Shown one piece after another: positions 60,209-64,000 of a DNA stretch of 64,000 bases. The stretch is from Rhyzopertha dominica. Taxonomy: Eukaryota; Arthropoda; Insecta; Coleoptera; Bostrichidae. A program made the translations under genes and the position numbers. The notes under the pieces are model-generated. The model had not been told where the DNA came from, ran no database searches, and was given only the letters and a program-made list of their open reading frames with translations. Position 1 is the first letter of the stretch. Each line of letters starts with the position of its first letter. The stretch spans positions 20,146,286 through 20,210,285 of the forward strand of contig QCXZ01000064.1 of assembly GCA_025024175.1 (NCBI GenBank), read 5' to 3'.

Positions 60209-63200
60209 CCCATGAGAGAAGGGGATCAGGGAGTTTTTTTGAAATTCGGATGCTAAGAATGCATTTTGATCCATGTTAGTGTTTGTTAGTTTTTTTTTTA
60301 ACGCCAAAGATTGAAAAAATTGGCAGTCATAAATTACGTTAGGTCTACCTATACTGTAGCAACTTTCTGTTACAAAAACGGTGTTAAAGCACGTACTTAC
60401 ATGTTTTCTCACCTTTCAATCTGTGTGTAGTCTAAAAAGTTACCTAATAATCACAGGTTATTATAAAAATCTACACGTCATTATTTAGTTTTCTTTCCTT
60501 TTTGAATGTAAAGCCTAATGGCAAGAACAAGAAAAAATAAAACCTAACTATAAGAGGATAACAATAGAACCAACTATGAAAGTGTATCTAAATATGCATT
60601 TAACATACAAAATTTATTAATTAAGCAGATAATTATCAAATTGATTTGCAGTTGGATTAGGCTTAAACTGCGTATATTAATATTAGATAAAATTAAAAAG
60701 AAATAAAATTAAAAGAAAAATGTTCAACTCCGAGTCCCTAATTTTGATTTTTGAGGCTTTAGTGGGAGGATCGCTCTCACCGTCCCATCTTAAATCCGTG
60801 CTTAGTTTAAAGGCTACCTACTATATTCTGCTAACGGTGACATAATAATTAAGTCATACCGTAGTTGAATTACATAAACCTCGAACTTAAGGTGAAGGCC
60901 CATCTAATTTAGTAAGCTAAAACATGAATTATATAGAAAAAAATTGCAATACTTTCTTCTTTATACCTTTTAATTTAATTAACATAACTGCAAACTAAAC
61001 ATTGCATTCCATGTATTGTTTTTTCTTACATAAAATCCCCCAAATAGCTCAAATAGTTTCAAAGATCCCACTGTACCAGCGATTGATCAATCATTCTCAA
61101 AAAGCAGAATTCCAAATAAGCCCCAGCGTCCGTTATTCCGCTGCGGGACCTCTGGGAGAACCCTTCGAAATCCCTGCACGACTTTTCTTCCGTGACATGC
61201 GATCTCCTACTCCATACAAAATGCACATGTTCCGTTAAACGGGCCTCCTCCCCTAAGAATCGGGCAGATTTAAATGTCACCGGGTGTCAAGAGACCGTCA
61301 CCCGCCCAAGCGGCTGTCCTCCGGGAAATCGCGACTGATCGAGCGGACTTCGGAAGAGGAAAACTTAAAAACAGGGAGGGGACCGCGATCTACTCGCTCT
61401 TGCATCGGAATGTGTCTGTTAGAGGACCTTTCGGTGAAATGAATAGAAAATGAGCATTTATTTCTGTATAAAGGTGGGAATCGAGGGGTTAAGGGAAAAT
61501 TGTGGAAATGTCCGGAATTGAAACGCGCCAATGTAAATATTTTACGTGGAGGGGAATCCAAGCCTCTCCAGCGGATGCTTCTGTATAACAGTTTATAAAA
61601 AATGACTATCGCCAAATAATTCTCGAAAAAGTGTACTCTACAGAACGAAGCTTTCCGCGGAATCTAATTAAATTGTGTGTTGTAACAAATTGGTGTGTTA
61701 GAACAAGCAATTGGGATTTCCACATTTTTTTTAATAACGGCATATTAATATAGCCTCAAATGCATACAGCGTACTCTGAACCTTTTAATTGGTGTAATTG
61801 GGTCAAAAATTAACATTATTTTCAAACTTCAAAAGTTCCCGCGTAAAACACCTTTTGCGGATGCGTAGCCGGGTGACGGCATTTGTCCTAACGTGTCAAT
61901 TTTGACAATAGCATTCTCAGAGTTAATATTCACTATAACGTGTCTTAACTGCTTAAAAATGGATTCAACTTATCACTTTGTAAAATAAATACACTAGATG
62001 CAGTTAAATCTAAAAAAACATGTAAAATAAGATTTTATAACTATCAAAATGTGAAGTTATGAGACTTCTACGTCCATGCTGATTTAAAATGCTTGATTTA
62101 AGACGTTTTTCAACTAAACATTATTTAATAAATACCTAAGTATAATTCGTGGCAGTGGTGCTACATTATTGCTTTGTATGGAAAGCATACAATTACTACT
62201 GTAAGGGTAGATTCAGCACTCGTAACTTAAAAAGTTTGTTAGTTATATTAATACAATATTATTTACGTAAAGGGACTAACAAAATTATTAGCTCAAAATT
62301 CACTTATGATACCTAATGATTTGTAATGCAGCAATCTGTATCAAACGGTCGCAGAAGTTTTAAAGATGAGATTAGGTTATATATGTGTACACAAATTTGA
62401 ATAATCAGTCAAATGTGTTATTATTATTCCTAGTCTACCATTTTTCATTTTTCTTTCATAAATACCTTTCGATTATACACCGAGACAATAAGAGGATAAA
62501 ATATTATTAGAAAAGCAATAGGTCTCCAAAAAATGTGACAGGCTTAGTGTAGTAGTTAATTACTAACCGAACTATTCCTTATTCCCTATTTCTTAGACCG
62601 TTTTATATAAACGCTTTGAAAAACCTAATGTTTTCTCCATATGTATTTGAGGAATATTGCAATTAAGCAAATAAGCCTTTATTAATTTTTAGAAAACTTT
62701 TGATCACGTAGATATTCATTATATTTTATTACGAAAATAAAAAAAATCCTACTGATTTTCTAACCTTTTGTTAAACTTGTCAAACCTGCCTTTTAGATAT
62801 AAAAAAATCGGGCAAATACAAAATCGCCCTATGTAAAATTATTACGCCAACCTATGGAATACCTTAGGGTTCATATTATAGTATAATTATATTTGCTGAT
62901 GATTTCAAATTAATCAGGCCATTGCGGATTGTAGCATACCTGCAGAAAATTTCCAAATATAGACACTTTGTTCGTCCTTTTAAGGTCCGTTAGTAAAAAG
63001 AAAGAACAAATTGAAGGAGAAATGCTTTTGTTCCAGAAGGTCTACACTATTTATAGGAACACCCAAAACTTATATAGACAAAGCGTTAATTAACTAAATT
63101 GTTGAAACTATACATACAATTGTTTAAAAATACAGAAAAGGTAACGTTGACGCCAAGGTTTGTAATTTACTACCATAATAATAATAGTAGTCTTGCACGT

Positions 63201-63668
63201 AACAGTAGTTAATGTTGGTATGTCATTGTCGCTCCAGTTTTCTACAGCACTTCCGTGATAATAAATCAACTGGTATACATGTGTTAGATTGTGAATTTAA
63301 TAGTTAGTTAACCAAAAGAATTAAAAAATATTTTCACAATTTTAACCTATTTCACTTTGAGTCAGTTGCGTTCAGCAAAGACTCCAATTACTCCTTCCAC
63401 CAATAAATGCGAATTTCAGCCAAAGGCCAACGCAGTAAAATATTTATTCGATTTAACGATGAGTAAACATTTTATTTACGCTTTTCATGCGGAATCAGCA
63501 ATTCTGCCTTGATAATATTTATGCATTATATGGTGCTGAAATTTATAGGAAAAATTCAAGTTTCTATAAATTGTAATGCTCAATTCCCTATAACCTGCAT
63601 AAGCACTTTTTTCTTTTCCAAGGGTATACAGAAGCTGGATATTCAAATAAGTAATGTTATAAAAGCTA
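60209..63668. other. no recognised gene; GC-rich island 61050-61580
   Basis: The island is the strongest GC-rich block in the window, with open stretches on both strands and no domain. It has the look of conserved non-coding or promoter-proximal DNA, but neither a TATA box nor a coherent exon was found. The remainder is AT-rich. Confidence 0.4.
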
Positions 63669-64000
63669 TGGGTTTCTAAAAATGGTTCATGCATCCAGGG
63701 CGTTTACGGAAATTATCGATTAAATTAATTTGCCGCCTCTCAGGAAAGTGACGTATACTTGTCATCTGTCGATTTTTTAATTATTTGATATACTTTAATG
63801 TGAGAAAACGAATGGCAGTGTGGGAGTGTGTATTTTCAACATGTTCTGTAGTGTTTTGTGGGATAATTAACTTTAAGGTTGCAGAAAGCTCACATTTCGG
63901 AGCTGTGGGGTGACATTAATCCGCAACCTTCAAAACTATCGCCGTGCATATTGTAGCTTGGCAGCAGTTACAAAAAGGCGGCACAAAGAATTCATAAATT
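63669..64000 (+). mobile_element. MITE of the CAGGGTTT TIR family, cut by window end
   Basis: Begins TGGGTTTCTAAAAATGGTTC after TA (63667-63668) and follows the 363-bp copy to the window edge. The left and right arms are joined at GACATTAATCCGCAACC (~63913-63929). The distal ~25 bp with the right TIR lie outside. It has no interior gene. Confidence 0.8.

Noticed and set aside
58060..60300. apparent duplication of sequence near 58060-58140 and 60225-60300
   Set aside because: Only weak similarity by eye; the order relative to the shared GTAATGAATTAC repeat differs, so common origin is not supported beyond that repeat.
1..64000. CRISPR arrays, rRNA genes, operons or prokaryotic systems
   Set aside because: No regularly spaced repeats, no rRNA-like sequence and no packed coding frames; composition, introns and element types are those of an animal genome.

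Overview
The window looks like intergenic or intronic DNA of an arthropod, most probably an insect. It is strongly AT-rich and holds no long open frame that reads as a host gene. Nearly all recognisable coding sequence belongs to old, broken transposable elements of kinds common in insects: Tc1/mariner-type, pogo/Tigger-type, THAP-type, BEL/Pao, an LTR element with a Gypsy-like target site, and Jockey/CR1- and RTE-like LINEs. The introns I can see are tiny (49-69 bp), which also suits an insect. Scattered single n bases point to a draft assembly. The species call is inference.

Layout. 1-602: left-truncated mariner-like element on the minus strand with an open N-terminal half. 4.6-6.3 kb: BEL/Pao pol relic. 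7.7-8.2 kb: 505-bp deleted mariner-like element. 8.7-9.2 kb: two interleaved inverted repeats. 10.9-11.06 kb: the only candidate host-type exon (minus strand). 12.7-14.9 kb: 5'-truncated LINE that has lost its YxDD box. 16.2 kb: Tc1-like fragment. 21.3-23.8 kb: copies of a TIR family (TIRs begin CAGGGTTTCTATAAA, TA target). One of these is a 2.26-kb element carrying a multi-intron gene I cannot assign. Deleted ~360-bp relatives lie at 53.3 and 63.7 kb. 25.2-27.8 kb: mariner C-terminus, a tRNA-like SINE head and a transposase with an 81-residue spacing between its last two catalytic residues. 32.3-35.4 kb: mariner-like element with a 1-kb foreign TIR element nested in it. 41.7-42.9 kb: Tigger relic split by a solo LTR. 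43.2-43.6 kb: 409-bp MITE. 45.5, 46.8-47.8 and 51.1-51.6 kb: three RTE-like LINE pieces. 51.6-52.5 kb: THAP-domain mini-element with TIRs. 54.6-56.1 kb: two more mariner relics. 60.2 kb: a hAT-like terminus.

Between the elements lie long AT-rich stretches with GC-richer islands of a few hundred bases (for example 2.64-3.33, 6.74-7.06, 35.4-36.0, 40.6-41.3 and 61.05-61.58 kb). These have no sustained reading frame and could be conserved non-coding DNA, but I cannot show that here.

The best candidate for something undescribed is the spliced gene at 22243-23082. Its three intron phases agree with one continuous frame, and it sits exactly in the part missing from the short copies of the same TIR family.
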